Position numbers and translations under genes: made by a program. Below, piece after piece: positions 47,469-56,580 of a DNA stretch of 64,000 nt. Each line of letters begins with the position of its first letter. The stretch's first letter is position 1. Below the pieces are notes generated by a model, which was not told the origin of the DNA, did not search any database, and saw only the letters and a program-made list of their open reading frames with translations. Source of the stretch: Planctomycetaceae bacterium (lineage in GTDB: Bacteria; Planctomycetota; Planctomycetia; Planctomycetales; Planctomycetaceae); contig PBOJ01000132.1 of NCBI GenBank assembly GCA_002724315.1, positions 1 through 64,000 on the forward strand. The letters are read 5' to 3'.

Positions 47469-48596
47469 GTGACAGTGACACCAATTCGAGTGGCTTGCTG
47501 CATCACGGAACTGGAGGCCGGTGGTGCTGAGAGAATGTTTGTCGAATTGGTCTGCCGTCTCGACCGGAACCAATGGCAACCCACGGTTATCTCGTTGGGG
47601 GCCGAATCCGAGGCGTTTGCCAATCGGCTTCGTCGAGCGGACATCGAAGTGCGATGTTTGGGAGTGACCCGGCGGTGGGACGTGTCAGCGGTCGGGAGGC
47701 TGGCAGGGGAACTGAAACACCTCGCCCCCGACGTGCTGCAGACCTGGCTGTTTCACGCGAACGTGGCCGGATGCCTGGCGGCTCGCAGAGCGGGAATTGA
47801 ACCGGTCGTGACCGGGATCCGAGTTGCTGAACAGCGAGGCCGGTGGCGACGGTGGGTGGAACGGTTCTGTACCTCGCGGGCCCGGCGTCATGTTTGTGTC
47901 AGCCGCGACGTGGCAGAATTCTCGCGAATTCAGGGCGGTTTGGATTCTGGGAAGTTGGTGGTCATTCCCAACGGCGTCGATCTGGACCGGTTTGCGGGCG
48001 TCGAACCGATGGATCTCGGTGGCTGGGGGATTGCCCCCGGAGTTCCTGTGGTCGCCTGGGTCGGGCGTTTCGACCCACAGAAGGATCCGCTCGCGGCGGT
48101 CGAAGCTTTCGATACGATTGCCAACTCAGATCCCGATTGCCGATTGGTGATGGCCGGCGACGGGCCGTTGCGTGGACAGGTCGAATCAAGGATTGAGGGG
48201 TTGGGGCTTGGTGAACGTGTCGTGGTGCTGGGGCGAATCTCGGAGGTCCCGTCCCTGATGGCTCGCAGCGTCGCGTTGTTGCTGACGTCCCGATGGGAAG
48301 GAATGCCGAACGTGGTGCTGGAGGCGATGGCGGCGGCGCGACCTGTTGTTACACGGGCGGTGCACGGCATCGGAGACCTCGTCGAAGATGGCCAAACCGG
48401 GTTCGTGGTGCCCAATGACCAGACGGCCCTTCTGGGCGAGGCGTTGTTGGCTTTGTTGGCCAAACGCGATGTGGCCGAGGCGATGGGGCAGAGGGGGCGA
48501 AAAGTGGTGGCTGAACAGTTTTCGCTGGAGACGATGGTGTCCCGTTACGAGGCGGTGTGGCAACAGGAAATCGCGGTGGCCGGCCGAACGTGGTGA
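47469..48596 (+). CDS. GT4-family glycosyltransferase
   Basis: 375 residues from GTG 47469. GT-B fold. N-terminal domain begins RVACCITELEAGGAERMFVEL, the acceptor-side glycine-rich loop typical of GT4. C-terminal donor domain has VGRFDPQKDP near 198, LVMAGDGPLRGQVESR near 230-246, VLGRISEVPSLMARSVALLLTSRWEGMPNVVLEAMAAARPVV with the ExFGxxxxE-type Glu residues (SRWEGMPNVVLE). Transfers a sugar from a nucleotide donor to a lipid or polysaccharide acceptor; exact sugar unknown. Precedes rsmH by 96 bp. Confidence 0.9.
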   Translation: MTVTPIRVACCITELEAGGAERMFVELVCRLDRNQWQPTVISLGAESEAFANRLRRADIEVRCLGVTRRWDVSAVGRLAGELKHLAPDVLQTWLFHANVAGCLAARRAGIEPVVTGIRVAEQRGRWRRWVERFCTSRARRHVCVSRDVAEFSRIQGGLDSGKLVVIPNGVDLDRFAGVEPMDLGGWGIAPGVPVVAWVGRFDPQKDPLAAVEAFDTIANSDPDCRLVMAGDGPLRGQVESRIEGLGLGERVVVLGRISEVPSLMARSVALLLTSRWEGMPNVVLEAMAAARPVVTRAVHGIGDLVEDGQTGFVVPNDQTALLGEALLALLAKRDVAEAMGQRGRKVVAEQFSLETMVSRYEAVWQQEIAVAGRTW

Positions 48597-48692
48597 CGCG
48601 AGAGAAAAGGGTGGCCGTTTGTGCGAAACCCGTCTTCGCGCGGTGTTGGCAAATCGTTACAAACCGCGCGTGAGAATGGGAACCGTTCGTCA

Positions 48693-49604
48693 ATGATCGA
48701 GCGATCGGATGCAGAGAAACTGCCTCGCTCCTGCCACATCCCGGTCCTGGTGGCCGAGGTGCTGGAATGGCTGTGCGTCCGGCCCGGGCAGCGGATCGTC
48801 GACGGCACTGTCGGTGGGGGGGGGCACGCGTCACGAATACTCGACCAACTGGGGCGGGATGGCCGACTGTTGGGCTTGGACCGTGATCCAGCGATGCTCG
48901 AGATGGCTGCGACGGTGCTCGACCATCCTGGGTGTAGCCTTCACCATGCCAGTTACTCGCAACTCGCGAATGTCCTTTCCGGTGAGGCGGGGCGACCGCC
49001 CTGTGAGGTCGATGCCATTCTGCTGGACCTTGGGCTCTCGTCGGATCAACTCAGTGACGAAGGCCGCGGGTTCGGTTTTGAGCACGATGGCCCGTTGGAC
49101 CTGCGTTTTGATTCGTCGTGCGGCCGCGCGGCCTGGGAATGGCTGGCAACCGTCGAGGAACGGGAGTTGGAGCAGTGCCTGCGGGAGTGGGGAGATGAGC
49201 CGGAGAGTCGGAGGATCGCCTCGGAACTGGTGCGACGTCGAAAGGCGACGCCCGTGCGGACGGGGCGGGGCCTGGCCGAAGCGGTCTCCGAAGCGGTGGG
49301 GGGGCGTCGTGGGCGGAGGCACCCGGCAACCCGTGTCTTCCAGGCATTGCGGATTGCGGTCAATGACGAATTGGTACACCTGGAGCGGGCGTTGTCCGAC
49401 TCACTGCCTGCGAGCCTCGTGCCAGGCGGGCGATTGGTCATCATCTCGTTCCACTCCCTCGAAGACAGAATCGTCAAGCGAGCGTTCGGGAAACAGGACA
49501 CATGGACGAAGTTGACACAAAAATCGGTACGGCCGACACCTCGAGAAGAACGGGTGAACCCGCGGAGCCGATCGGCTCGGCTGCGGGCCGCGATACGGGC
49601 GTGA
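48693..49604 (+). CDS. rsmH: 16S rRNA (cytosine-1402-N4) methyltransferase RsmH
   Basis: 303 residues from ATG 48693; an open frame of 24 codons upstream is not homologous. HIPVLVAEVLEWL near 15-27, SAM motif I DGTVGGGGHASRIL, LGLDRDPAML, AILLDLGLSSDQLSDEGRGFGFEHDGPLDLRFD, and the C-terminal RVFQALRIAVNDELVHLERAL and LVIISFHSLEDRIVKR are all diagnostic. N4-methylates C1402 in the ribosomal P site. In many bacteria mraZ precedes and ftsL/ftsI follow; neither mraZ nor ftsI is seen here. A run of nine G at about 48816-48824 encodes the GGGG motif. Confidence 0.95.
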   Translation: MIERSDAEKLPRSCHIPVLVAEVLEWLCVRPGQRIVDGTVGGGGHASRILDQLGRDGRLLGLDRDPAMLEMAATVLDHPGCSLHHASYSQLANVLSGEAGRPPCEVDAILLDLGLSSDQLSDEGRGFGFEHDGPLDLRFDSSCGRAAWEWLATVEERELEQCLREWGDEPESRRIASELVRRRKATPVRTGRGLAEAVSEAVGGRRGRRHPATRVFQALRIAVNDELVHLERALSDSLPASLVPGGRLVIISFHSLEDRIVKRAFGKQDTWTKLTQKSVRPTPREERVNPRSRSARLRAAIRA

Positions 49605-49672
49605 TCGATGGGACACTGGGACTCTCGGCGACCGAAGCTGCTTTTGCGGGCGACGGTTGGGATATGAGAGAT

Positions 49673-49677
49673 GGAGG
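49673..49677 (+). promoter_or_regulatory. Shine-Dalgarno site deciding the LysM-protein start
   Basis: GGAGG 7 nt before ATG 49685. It argues against the far-upstream in-frame ATG at 49502, which would overlap rsmH by 103 bp. Confidence 0.65.
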
Positions 49678-49684
49678 TTCGAGA

Positions 49685-50980
49685 ATGACGAGTGCTGGAT
49701 CACTTGGGGCTGCTTGGAAACTCGGACTGGCGGTTGTCACTGTCGGAGTGGTGGCCGGAGGGTTCCTGTGGCAGCGAAATGGAGAATCTCTGGAGCCCGT
49801 GGAGGAGCAACCGACGATTGCCAATGGTGCGGCTGCGGACGGTGGTACCGTCGCGGATGCTGATGGTGTCGAGGCCGCGACATATTCCGGGGAGACCGGA
49901 TTGGCGGCACGAGATGGTTCGGTTGGCCTTGATGGGATTGCCAGGACTGCAACAGGGGGCGATGCGGGCCGACAATTCGCGCAAGACGATGCCAGCGCGG
50001 TGAGTCGAATTCCTCTGGGTGATGGTGAAAGTGGGAGAAGTCGCAGGCAATTGGGCGAGATCCCTCAGAGCGAACCTGCGGCGCTGGCCGAACCTCCGTC
50101 TTTTGAGGTCGCCGATCAGGGGGTCCCGGCTCTGGCCGCCAGTGAGGCGGGCGATGAGTTTCCGTCGGATAGCCAGCGATTGCCCAGAAACGAGCCGGAG
50201 GCCGATTTGTCGGTTCAACGGAGCCCTCAACGCAACGGGGCCACACCGGATTCGCCGGCTTTCAATTCACCCGACCAGTCCAGCCCGGACCGACGCCGAC
50301 AACTCCAATGGGCTCCCTCGTCATCACCGGCAATCGAGCAGGCACCCTTCGCAGCGGGAGGGGGCGACGCGGTGACGAGACGCGGCCTTGATGGGGAGGT
50401 TGCCGGCGGGACACTTCCTCGTTCGTTTGACGCCTCGGAGCCGGCTCAGCCGATCGCCGAAAATGGTAGTTCCCCGATCGGGCTCGGGACTCCCCAGTCC
50501 GACGGTGCCGCTCCCGCTGTTCACGCTGTCGAGTCGGGTGACAGTTATTGGACCATTTCGCAGCGGCACTACGGGACCGCCCAGTACTTCCAGGCGCTGG
50601 CCGAATACAACCGGCGACGAATCCCGGATCCCCGCCTGATGCGGCCGGGTATGAAGGTTGTGGTTCCCTCCAGGGAGTTGTTGGAATCGCGATATGCCAG
50701 TTTGTTGCCGCGTTCGGTTGATGCTGCCGGCGAACCGGCTCAAACGGTTGGGTTCCAGATCGATGCCAATGGGAATCCCGTCTACAGCGTGGGCCCCAAG
50801 GACACGCTGACCGCCATTGCTCAAATGCACCTGGGCCGGAGATCTCGCTGGATCCAGATCTTTCGGATGAACCGGGACCAATTGCCCAGTCCCCACAAGC
50901 TGAAACCCGGAACGGTATTGCGCATGCCGGCGGATGCGGCCCGATTGCAGGTGGCTCGTGGCGCGGGATTGCGTCGATAA
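49685..50980 (+). CDS. Membrane-anchored LysM protein
   Basis: 431 residues. One membrane helix at about 9-27 (WKLGLAVVTVGVVAGGFLW) followed by a long low-complexity, Gly/Ala/Ser/Glu-rich region (about 30-275) that is probably disordered, then two LysM domains: about 280-328 (HAVESGDSYWTISQRHYG) and about 364-412 (YSVGPKDTLTAIAQMHLG). LysM binds N-acetylglucosamine-containing glycans such as peptidoglycan, so this resembles a periplasmic peptidoglycan-binding anchor reached through a spacer. It lies 80 bp after rsmH, the position where ftsL or related division genes occur in many genomes. Confidence 0.85.
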   Translation: MTSAGSLGAAWKLGLAVVTVGVVAGGFLWQRNGESLEPVEEQPTIANGAAADGGTVADADGVEAATYSGETGLAARDGSVGLDGIARTATGGDAGRQFAQDDASAVSRIPLGDGESGRSRRQLGEIPQSEPAALAEPPSFEVADQGVPALAASEAGDEFPSDSQRLPRNEPEADLSVQRSPQRNGATPDSPAFNSPDQSSPDRRRQLQWAPSSSPAIEQAPFAAGGGDAVTRRGLDGEVAGGTLPRSFDASEPAQPIAENGSSPIGLGTPQSDGAAPAVHAVESGDSYWTISQRHYGTAQYFQALAEYNRRRIPDPRLMRPGMKVVVPSRELLESRYASLLPRSVDAAGEPAQTVGFQIDANGNPVYSVGPKDTLTAIAQMHLGRRSRWIQIFRMNRDQLPSPHKLKPGTVLRMPADAARLQVARGAGLRR

Positions 50981-51038
50981 GGAGACCACGCGTTCGTGCG
51001 TTGTTGAGCCGCACGAGGTTTCTCCGGGGGACGGGCTG

Positions 51039-51275
51039 ATGATCTATCGCCTGCTGGGAGCTGTCGGCCTGGTAGTGCTGGTCTGGCTGGCCGGGTTGGC
51101 GGTCAAGGCCCAGATCCGTTTCACCCGCGCCGAGATTGAACGCCAGGATGCGCGGATCGTGGAGTTGGAAGAGAGGTTCGCCACCTTGCGTGGAGAAACT
51201 CGTCGGCTGGGGGCTCCGGACCGAATGCTGCCGAAGGTCACAGCTGGACGTCCATTGGGGACTGACCGCCGTTGA
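51039..51275 (+). CDS. Small membrane/coiled-coil protein, FtsL/DivIC-like
   Basis: 78 residues from ATG 51039, behind a GGGGGACGGG purine-rich site. One membrane helix at about 3-23 (YRLLGAVGLVVLVWLAGLAVKA) and then a short coiled coil of about 25-30 residues (RFTRAEIERQDARIVELEERFATLRGETRRL) that ends in a basic tail. This is the build of FtsL/FtsB/DivIC division proteins. With rsmH just upstream, an FtsL-like role is the best guess, but the family identity cannot be shown by motifs. Located 58 bp after the LysM gene and 85 bp before glcD. Confidence 0.6.
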   Translation: MIYRLLGAVGLVVLVWLAGLAVKAQIRFTRAEIERQDARIVELEERFATLRGETRRLGAPDRMLPKVTAGRPLGTDRR

Positions 51276-51360
51276 GGTGGTTGGGGGGCTCAGAATCCAC
51301 GCGGGCTCTGGCCGATGCTGGCTTTCCCGCTTGGTGCAGCCGACGTAGAATGGGCCGACC

Positions 51361-52836
51361 ATGGCCTCTACGCAACCCGCACCGGATGGAACCGTTCCCG
51401 TTGCAACGGAGTTGCTCATTCGGTTCCGCCGGCTTCTCGGCGATGACGGTGTGTTGGCCGCTGAAGACGAACTGATCGTCTACGAATGCGATGGTTACGT
51501 GGTCGAGAAGAAAGCACCCGACGTGGTGCTGTTTCCGACGACCACCGAACAGGTGTCCGAAATTGTCCGGACCTGCAACGAATTCGATGTCCCATTTGTT
51601 CCGCGAGGTGCGGGTACGAGCCTGGCGGGTGGATGCCTTCCAGTCGGCGGTGGGGTGATGATCTCCCTGACACGGATGAAGAGCATCCTTGAGGTCAATC
51701 TTCAGGATCGGTATGCCGTGGTCCAACCGGGGTTGGTCAATCTGCATCTCACACGACATCTGGCTGGCACCGGCTTTCATTATGCTCCCGATCCGTCGAG
51801 CCAAGGGGCCTGTACGATTGGTGGCAATGTGGCCACGAATTCCGGTGGCCCACACACGCTGAAATATGGGGTCACGGTCAACCACGTGCTGGGGCTGGAA
51901 GTGGTGATGCCCGACGGACAGGTGGTGGAGTTCGGGGGGGTGGCCGAAGGCCTGGCGGGATATGACTTGGTCGGATTGTTTGTTGGCAGTGAGGGCACCT
52001 TCGGGATCTGTACCCAGGTGACGGTGCGTTTGACCCGGGATCCGGATGCGTACAGGACGTTGTTGGGCATCTTCGAGACGGTCGGCGACGCCACCCAGGC
52101 CATCAGCCAGATCATCGCGGCGGGAATTGTTCCGGCGGCACTGGAAATGATGGACCAGGGCATCATAGAGGCTGTCGAGGCCGCCTATGGATTTGGGTTT
52201 CCCTTGGACGCGGCGGCCGTGGTCTTGATCGAGGTCGACGGGCTGGAAGTCGCTGTCGACGATGAGGCGGAGCGCATCATACGCCTTTGCCAGGAGCAGG
52301 GGGCCAGGGAGGTTCGGCGGGCAGAAACTGAACAGCAACGGGCGTTGCTCTGGAAATGCCGAAAACAGGCGTTTGGAGCGATCGGTCGGTTGAGTCCCAG
52401 TTATTGCACCCAGGACGGCGTCGTGCCGCGGACGAAGTTGCCGGAGATACTGGAGTTCATCACCGATGCCGGAGAACGGCACGGGGTGCGAATCGTCAAC
52501 GTGTTCCATGCCGGGGACGGGAATATTCACCCGATCCTGCTGTTCGATGAACGTGACGAAGAGCAGATTGCCAGGGTCTTTCGGGCCAGCGATGAAATCC
52601 TCGGGAAGTGCATCGATCTGGGCGGTAGCGTGACCGGCGAACACGGCATCGGAGTCGAGAAGCTGGAATTCATGGAGCGGTTATTCACTGAGGACGACCT
52701 GGACGTTATGGCGAGCGTGCGGATGGCGTTCAATCCTCGTGGTTCGTGCAGCCCGGGAAAGATGTTGCCGACAGCCGGCGCTTGTGGGATGGAACATATC
52801 GAACGTTCCCATCCCGGAAAGCAGGCGGCATCGTGA
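51361..52836 (+). CDS. glcD: FAD-linked glycolate oxidase subunit GlcD
   Basis: 491 residues. FAD-binding (PCMH/VAO-type) domain with PTTTEQVSEIVRTCNEFDVPFVPRGAGTSLAGGCLP near 60-96, DPSSQGACTIGGNVATNSGGPHTLKYG near 142-168, then the cap domain, and the C-terminal signature GEHGIGVEKLEFM near 427-439 typical of GlcD. Oxidises glycolate to glyoxylate together with GlcE and GlcF. Its stop overlaps glcE by 4 bp (GTGA). Confidence 0.93.
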   Translation: MASTQPAPDGTVPVATELLIRFRRLLGDDGVLAAEDELIVYECDGYVVEKKAPDVVLFPTTTEQVSEIVRTCNEFDVPFVPRGAGTSLAGGCLPVGGGVMISLTRMKSILEVNLQDRYAVVQPGLVNLHLTRHLAGTGFHYAPDPSSQGACTIGGNVATNSGGPHTLKYGVTVNHVLGLEVVMPDGQVVEFGGVAEGLAGYDLVGLFVGSEGTFGICTQVTVRLTRDPDAYRTLLGIFETVGDATQAISQIIAAGIVPAALEMMDQGIIEAVEAAYGFGFPLDAAAVVLIEVDGLEVAVDDEAERIIRLCQEQGAREVRRAETEQQRALLWKCRKQAFGAIGRLSPSYCTQDGVVPRTKLPEILEFITDAGERHGVRIVNVFHAGDGNIHPILLFDERDEEQIARVFRASDEILGKCIDLGGSVTGEHGIGVEKLEFMERLFTEDDLDVMASVRMAFNPRGSCSPGKMLPTAGACGMEHIERSHPGKQAAS

Positions 52837-54122
52837 GCCAGGACAGCAAAGCGATGCCGGACAACACCGGGGAAATGGTTCCAGCGACCATTCCGGAACT
52901 CGGTCGATGGTTGGCAGCCAATGCCAAAGGGGATCGGCGGCCGGTATTGCCGGTGGGCGGTCGGACTTCGTTGGGATTCGGGATGCCCGCAGATCCGGCC
53001 AGTGTGGAGGTGGCAACTTCCCGACTGGATCGGGTTGTCGATTATCCGGCGAGAGACATGACGGTGACGGTCGAGGCGGGCTGCCGGGTGTCGGCAATCC
53101 AGGAAGCGCTCAAAATGGAAGGTCAGCGGCTTCCGGTCGATGTTCCGTTGGCTCACCGTGCGACAATTGGGGGGGCAGTCGCCAGTGATGCGGGGGGGCC
53201 GAGGCGGTTTGGGTTCGGAACACTGCGAGACTATGTGATCGGGATTCGCTGTGCGACGGTCGATGGACGGCTCTTCAAGGCCGGAGGACGGGTGGTCAAG
53301 AACGTGGCCGGTTATGACCTCTGCAAGTTGATGGTGGGGTCCGGTGGCAGCCTGGCGTTTGTGACCGAAGTGACCCTGAAACTGAAGCCGTTGCCAACAT
53401 CCTCGGCGATGGGGTGGGCCTGTTTCGACAGTGGGGACACCGTCAGTGACCTTCTTGGGGATCTGTCCACGTCACGGGCGAGGCCGGTTGCGATCGAGTT
53501 GCTGGGACCGAAGGCCGCCCGGCAATTGACCGCCGAATCTCGCCAGGCTCTTCCGGTGGGGCCGTTGCTGCTGGGGGTCGCGGTGGAGGGCAACCCCGTC
53601 GAGGTGGAATGGCAGGTCGACGTGCTTGACAGGGAACTGCGGGCCGGTGGGGCAACCGATGTGACCTGGGCTCGAGATGCGGACACAAAGAAGTTGTGGT
53701 CGTCCTTGACGGATTATCAACTGGGTGGGGAATCGCCCGTGTCGATCCGTGCGTGCCTGAGACCGTCGCGTACTGTGGATTTCGTGGTTGCGGCAATTGA
53801 CGCCGGTGTGGCCGTGCAGGCTCATGCGGGCAACGGCGTTATTCATGGCCATCTTCCGGACGACACTATTGATGCCACGACAGCCGAGGAAATAATTGGG
53901 CCGCTTCGGGAACTGGCCGCGAAAAGCGGAGGGCAGTTGGTTGTGGAACGGTGTGAGTCGGGGTGGCACGACGCCTTGTCGATATGGGGGCCACCGCGAG
54001 GAGATTGGCCGTTGATGACGTCGGTGAAACGGCAGTTCGATCCAGACGGGTTGCTGAGTCCAGGACGTGGCATCGAGGCGGCGATGCAACAATTGTCCGA
54101 TGACGGGATGGATCAGCAATGA
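52833..54122 (+). CDS. glcE: Glycolate oxidase FAD-binding subunit GlcE
   Basis: 429 residues from GTG 52833, chosen for its 4-bp GTGA overlap with glcD; ATG 52854 is the main alternative. FAD-binding domain similar to GlcD but shorter: LPVGGRTSLGFG, VTVEAGCRVSAIQEAL, IGGAVASDAGGPRRFGFGTLRDYVIGI, GGRVVKNVAGYDLCKLMVGSGGSLAFVTEVTLKL. The C-terminus overlaps glcF by 4 bp. A run of seven G near 53189 lies within the AGGPRR region. Confidence 0.9.
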   Translation: MSQDSKAMPDNTGEMVPATIPELGRWLAANAKGDRRPVLPVGGRTSLGFGMPADPASVEVATSRLDRVVDYPARDMTVTVEAGCRVSAIQEALKMEGQRLPVDVPLAHRATIGGAVASDAGGPRRFGFGTLRDYVIGIRCATVDGRLFKAGGRVVKNVAGYDLCKLMVGSGGSLAFVTEVTLKLKPLPTSSAMGWACFDSGDTVSDLLGDLSTSRARPVAIELLGPKAARQLTAESRQALPVGPLLLGVAVEGNPVEVEWQVDVLDRELRAGGATDVTWARDADTKKLWSSLTDYQLGGESPVSIRACLRPSRTVDFVVAAIDAGVAVQAHAGNGVIHGHLPDDTIDATTAEEIIGPLRELAAKSGGQLVVERCESGWHDALSIWGPPRGDWPLMTSVKRQFDPDGLLSPGRGIEAAMQQLSDDGMDQQ

Positions 54123-55462
54123 GTGGCACTACACCGGAAACTTCTGCCACCCCGGGCGGCTTTGTGTCTTCGGTCGGGCAGGGGATTGATTACGGGCGGT
54201 TTCTGGACTGCGTGCATTGTGGGTTGTGTACATCTGCGTGTCCGACGTATCTCCAGACAGGAAACGAAAACGACAGCCCGAGGGGGCGGATTTACTTGAT
54301 GCGCGGTGTCGTCGATGGCCGTGTCGGCCTGACACCGGCTGTCCGACGGCATCTGGATCTGTGCCTGGATTGTCGCAGTTGTGAGACGGCCTGCCCGTCG
54401 GGAGTGCAATACGGCCGACTGATCGAACCGTTTCGGGTCGATATGCAGAAGGCGGAAAAGCCGGGATGGTTCCAGCGACTGGTGCTTTATGGCCTGTTCC
54501 CCTTTCCGCGGCGGCTTCGGTTCGCATTGGCCCCCGCGAGGCTGATGCAACGCCTGGGACTTGATCGCGTGTCCGAGTGGGCTGGTTTGCCGAGGTTGTT
54601 GCCTGGTCCCTTGGGCCGGATGTACCGATTGCTTCCGCGACTGGGCCCACAGCGACCGGCATTGCCCCAATTGTTGCCGGCAACGGGGGAGCGTCGAGCT
54701 CGCGTGGGCTTGTTCACCGGATGCGTCGGTGAAGCCATGTTTTCAGAGACCAACCATGCGACGGCACGGGTTCTGCAGGCCAATGGCTGCGAAGTGGTGG
54801 TCCCCAGGACACAGGGCTGTTGCGGGGCCATTCACTATCACAGCGGTTCGGACGCGCCGGCGGTGGCGATGGCCACAAAAAACGCCGAGGCTTTTCCTGA
54901 CGACCTGGACGCGATCATTGTCAACGTGGCCGGTTGTGGCTCGATGCTCAAAGACTATCGCCACATGGGCGAAGAGACATCGGGAGTTGGCCAGGACGCC
55001 GTCGAGGTGCTTGGAGAGTTCTCCGACCGCGTGAAGGACATTTCGGAGTTCCTGGCCGAGTTGGGACTGCGACCACCGACTGGAAAAGTTCCCTGGCGGG
55101 CCACTTATCATGACGCATGTCATCTGGTCCATGCCCAGGGGGTTCGGCAAGCACCTCGCGAGTTGCTGGAACAGGTTCCCGGGCTCGAACTGTTTCCATT
55201 GCCTGAGTCGGACATCTGCTGTGGAGCCGCCGGCAGCTACAACCTGACGGAACCGGAAATGGCCGATGATCTTGTTTCCCGCAAGGTGGCGCACATCGAG
55301 AGCACCGGGGCCGATGTTGTGGTGACCGGGAATGCCGGGTGCTCGTTGCAACTCCAGGCAGCACTGCGGAAACGATCACGTCCCATTCGTGTCGTTCATC
55401 CCGTGGAGGTGCTGGACCTGAGTTACCGTGGCGTGGCCGGGTCATCGCCGTTTGATGAGTGA
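54119..55462 (+). CDS. glcF: Glycolate oxidase iron-sulfur subunit GlcF
   Basis: 447 residues. Two CxxCxxCxxxCP ferredoxin motifs: CVHCGLCTSACP near 31-42 and CLDCRSCETACP near 82-93. Two later cysteine-rich CCG domains contain GCCGAIHYHSG and DICCGAAGSYNL. Passes electrons from the flavin subunits to the quinone pool; the match to GlcF/LutA-type subunits is clear. Translationally coupled to glcE (ATGA). Ends 32 bp before the convergent sigma factor gene. Confidence 0.93.
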   Translation: MSGTTPETSATPGGFVSSVGQGIDYGRFLDCVHCGLCTSACPTYLQTGNENDSPRGRIYLMRGVVDGRVGLTPAVRRHLDLCLDCRSCETACPSGVQYGRLIEPFRVDMQKAEKPGWFQRLVLYGLFPFPRRLRFALAPARLMQRLGLDRVSEWAGLPRLLPGPLGRMYRLLPRLGPQRPALPQLLPATGERRARVGLFTGCVGEAMFSETNHATARVLQANGCEVVVPRTQGCCGAIHYHSGSDAPAVAMATKNAEAFPDDLDAIIVNVAGCGSMLKDYRHMGEETSGVGQDAVEVLGEFSDRVKDISEFLAELGLRPPTGKVPWRATYHDACHLVHAQGVRQAPRELLEQVPGLELFPLPESDICCGAAGSYNLTEPEMADDLVSRKVAHIESTGADVVVTGNAGCSLQLQAALRKRSRPIRVVHPVEVLDLSYRGVAGSSPFDE

Positions 55463-55494
55463 GCCCCTTGCGGGCCAATCGTGCGGTGGCCTCT

Positions 55495-56325
55495 CTAGTC
55501 GGTAGCGAGACCGTCGGCGAGTGCTTTCAACGCTTCGGCTTCAATCTGTCGCACACGCTCGCGAGTGAGGCCGAGTACGACGCCGATTTCTTTCAGTGTC
55601 TGGGGTTCTTCACCGTCCAGGCCAAACCTCATGCGGAGAATGTCGGCTTCACGGGGATCCATTCGTTCCAGCATGCGGTACACGTGACGGAGATTGTCGC
55701 TCTCGATGATCTCCTCATCCGGTGTTTTGCCGCGATCATCGATGACCAGTTCACCCATCAGGCAGGCAGAATCGTCTTCGCCTTGGGGGGTTGCGTTGTA
55801 GAGTTGGATTGCCTTGCGAACAATCGCCAACTTCTTGGGGGTCAACTCCAGGAATTCCGCAACCTCTTCGTGCGTCGGAGTGCGGTCGAGTTCTTCGTGG
55901 AGCAATGCCGTGGCTCGCCGCCATTTGCTCAGAAGTTCAACCATGTAAGCCGGGATGCGGATGGTTTTCGCCGAATTGACGAGTGCCCGCTTGATCGACT
56001 GTTTGATCCAGTAGCTGGCGTATGTGCTGAAACGAGTGCCCATCGTCGGGTCAAAGCCCTCCACGGCCCGCAGCAGTCCCAGGTTGCCTTCCTCGATCAG
56101 GTCTTGCAAAGGCAGGCCGTGGCTGTTGTATGCACGAGCGATCTTGACCACCAATCTCAGATTGGCTCGAACCATCCAGTCGCGGGCTTCGTGGTCCCCT
56201 TCCTCGATACGGAACGCCAACTCTTTTTCCTGGTCGGCTGTCAGGAGATCGGTTTCGTTGATCTCTCGCAGATAGGTTTCCAACGGGGCTTGGACTCGAG
56301 CGGTTCGTCTTGCTGTGGCCGGCAT
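55495..56325 (-). CDS. RNA polymerase sigma-70 family factor
   Basis: 276 residues from ATG 56325 (GAGG 4 nt upstream); ATG 56340 is an alternative and longer frames upstream are rejected. Region 1.2 YLREINETDLLTADQEKELAFRIEEGD, region 2 RANLRLVVKIARAYNSHGLPLQDLIEEGNLGLLRAVEGFDPTMGTRFSTYASYWIKQSIKRAL, region 3 TPTHEEVAEFLEL, and region 4 HTH LKEIGVVLGLTRERVRQIEAEALKAL. It lacks region 1.1, is short like RpoS/RpoH-type and other group 2 factors, and resembles planctomycete non-primary sigma factors. Downstream of rpsA on the same strand, behind a strong hairpin and its own candidate promoter. Confidence 0.93.
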   Translation of the reverse strand: MPATARRTARVQAPLETYLREINETDLLTADQEKELAFRIEEGDHEARDWMVRANLRLVVKIARAYNSHGLPLQDLIEEGNLGLLRAVEGFDPTMGTRFSTYASYWIKQSIKRALVNSAKTIRIPAYMVELLSKWRRATALLHEELDRTPTHEEVAEFLELTPKKLAIVRKAIQLYNATPQGEDDSACLMGELVIDDRGKTPDEEIIESDNLRHVYRMLERMDPREADILRMRFGLDGEEPQTLKEIGVVLGLTRERVRQIEAEALKALADGLATD

Positions 56326-56421
56326 GATACCTCGGTGCATTTGATGAAGGGCAGGTGCGAAAAGGATGTGACCGGTTGTCCCGCCGTGGAGACGGGACGG
56401 CCCCATGTTTGTCCGTGGAGA

Positions 56422-56451
56422 TTTATCGGCCGCGTCCACCGTCCATCTCAA
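56422..56451 (-). promoter_or_regulatory. Possible promoter of the sigma factor gene
   Basis: Minus strand TTGAGA (56446-56451), 18-bp spacer, GATAAA (56422-56427). A start near 56415 gives a leader of about 90 nt. Confidence 0.35.
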
Positions 56452-56510
56452 AGTAAACGGTGTGCGTAAACCTCTCCGGTCAGGCAGAGAGGGCAACTGG
56501 CGCAAATGTA

Positions 56511-56542
56511 ACGGCCCTTCCGCCTTGTGGCGGAAGGGCCGT
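56511..56542 (-). terminator. Strong hairpin after rpsA, probable terminator
   Basis: Perfect 14-bp stem with a 4-nt loop, 38 bp past the rpsA stop. The 3' side in the minus-strand RNA has only a weak U-rich stretch (UUACAUUUG), so termination may be partial or Rho-assisted. Confidence 0.65.
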
Positions 56543-56580
56543 AACGGTTGTCCGGGACATCCGGTCGGTCGCGGTGCCTG

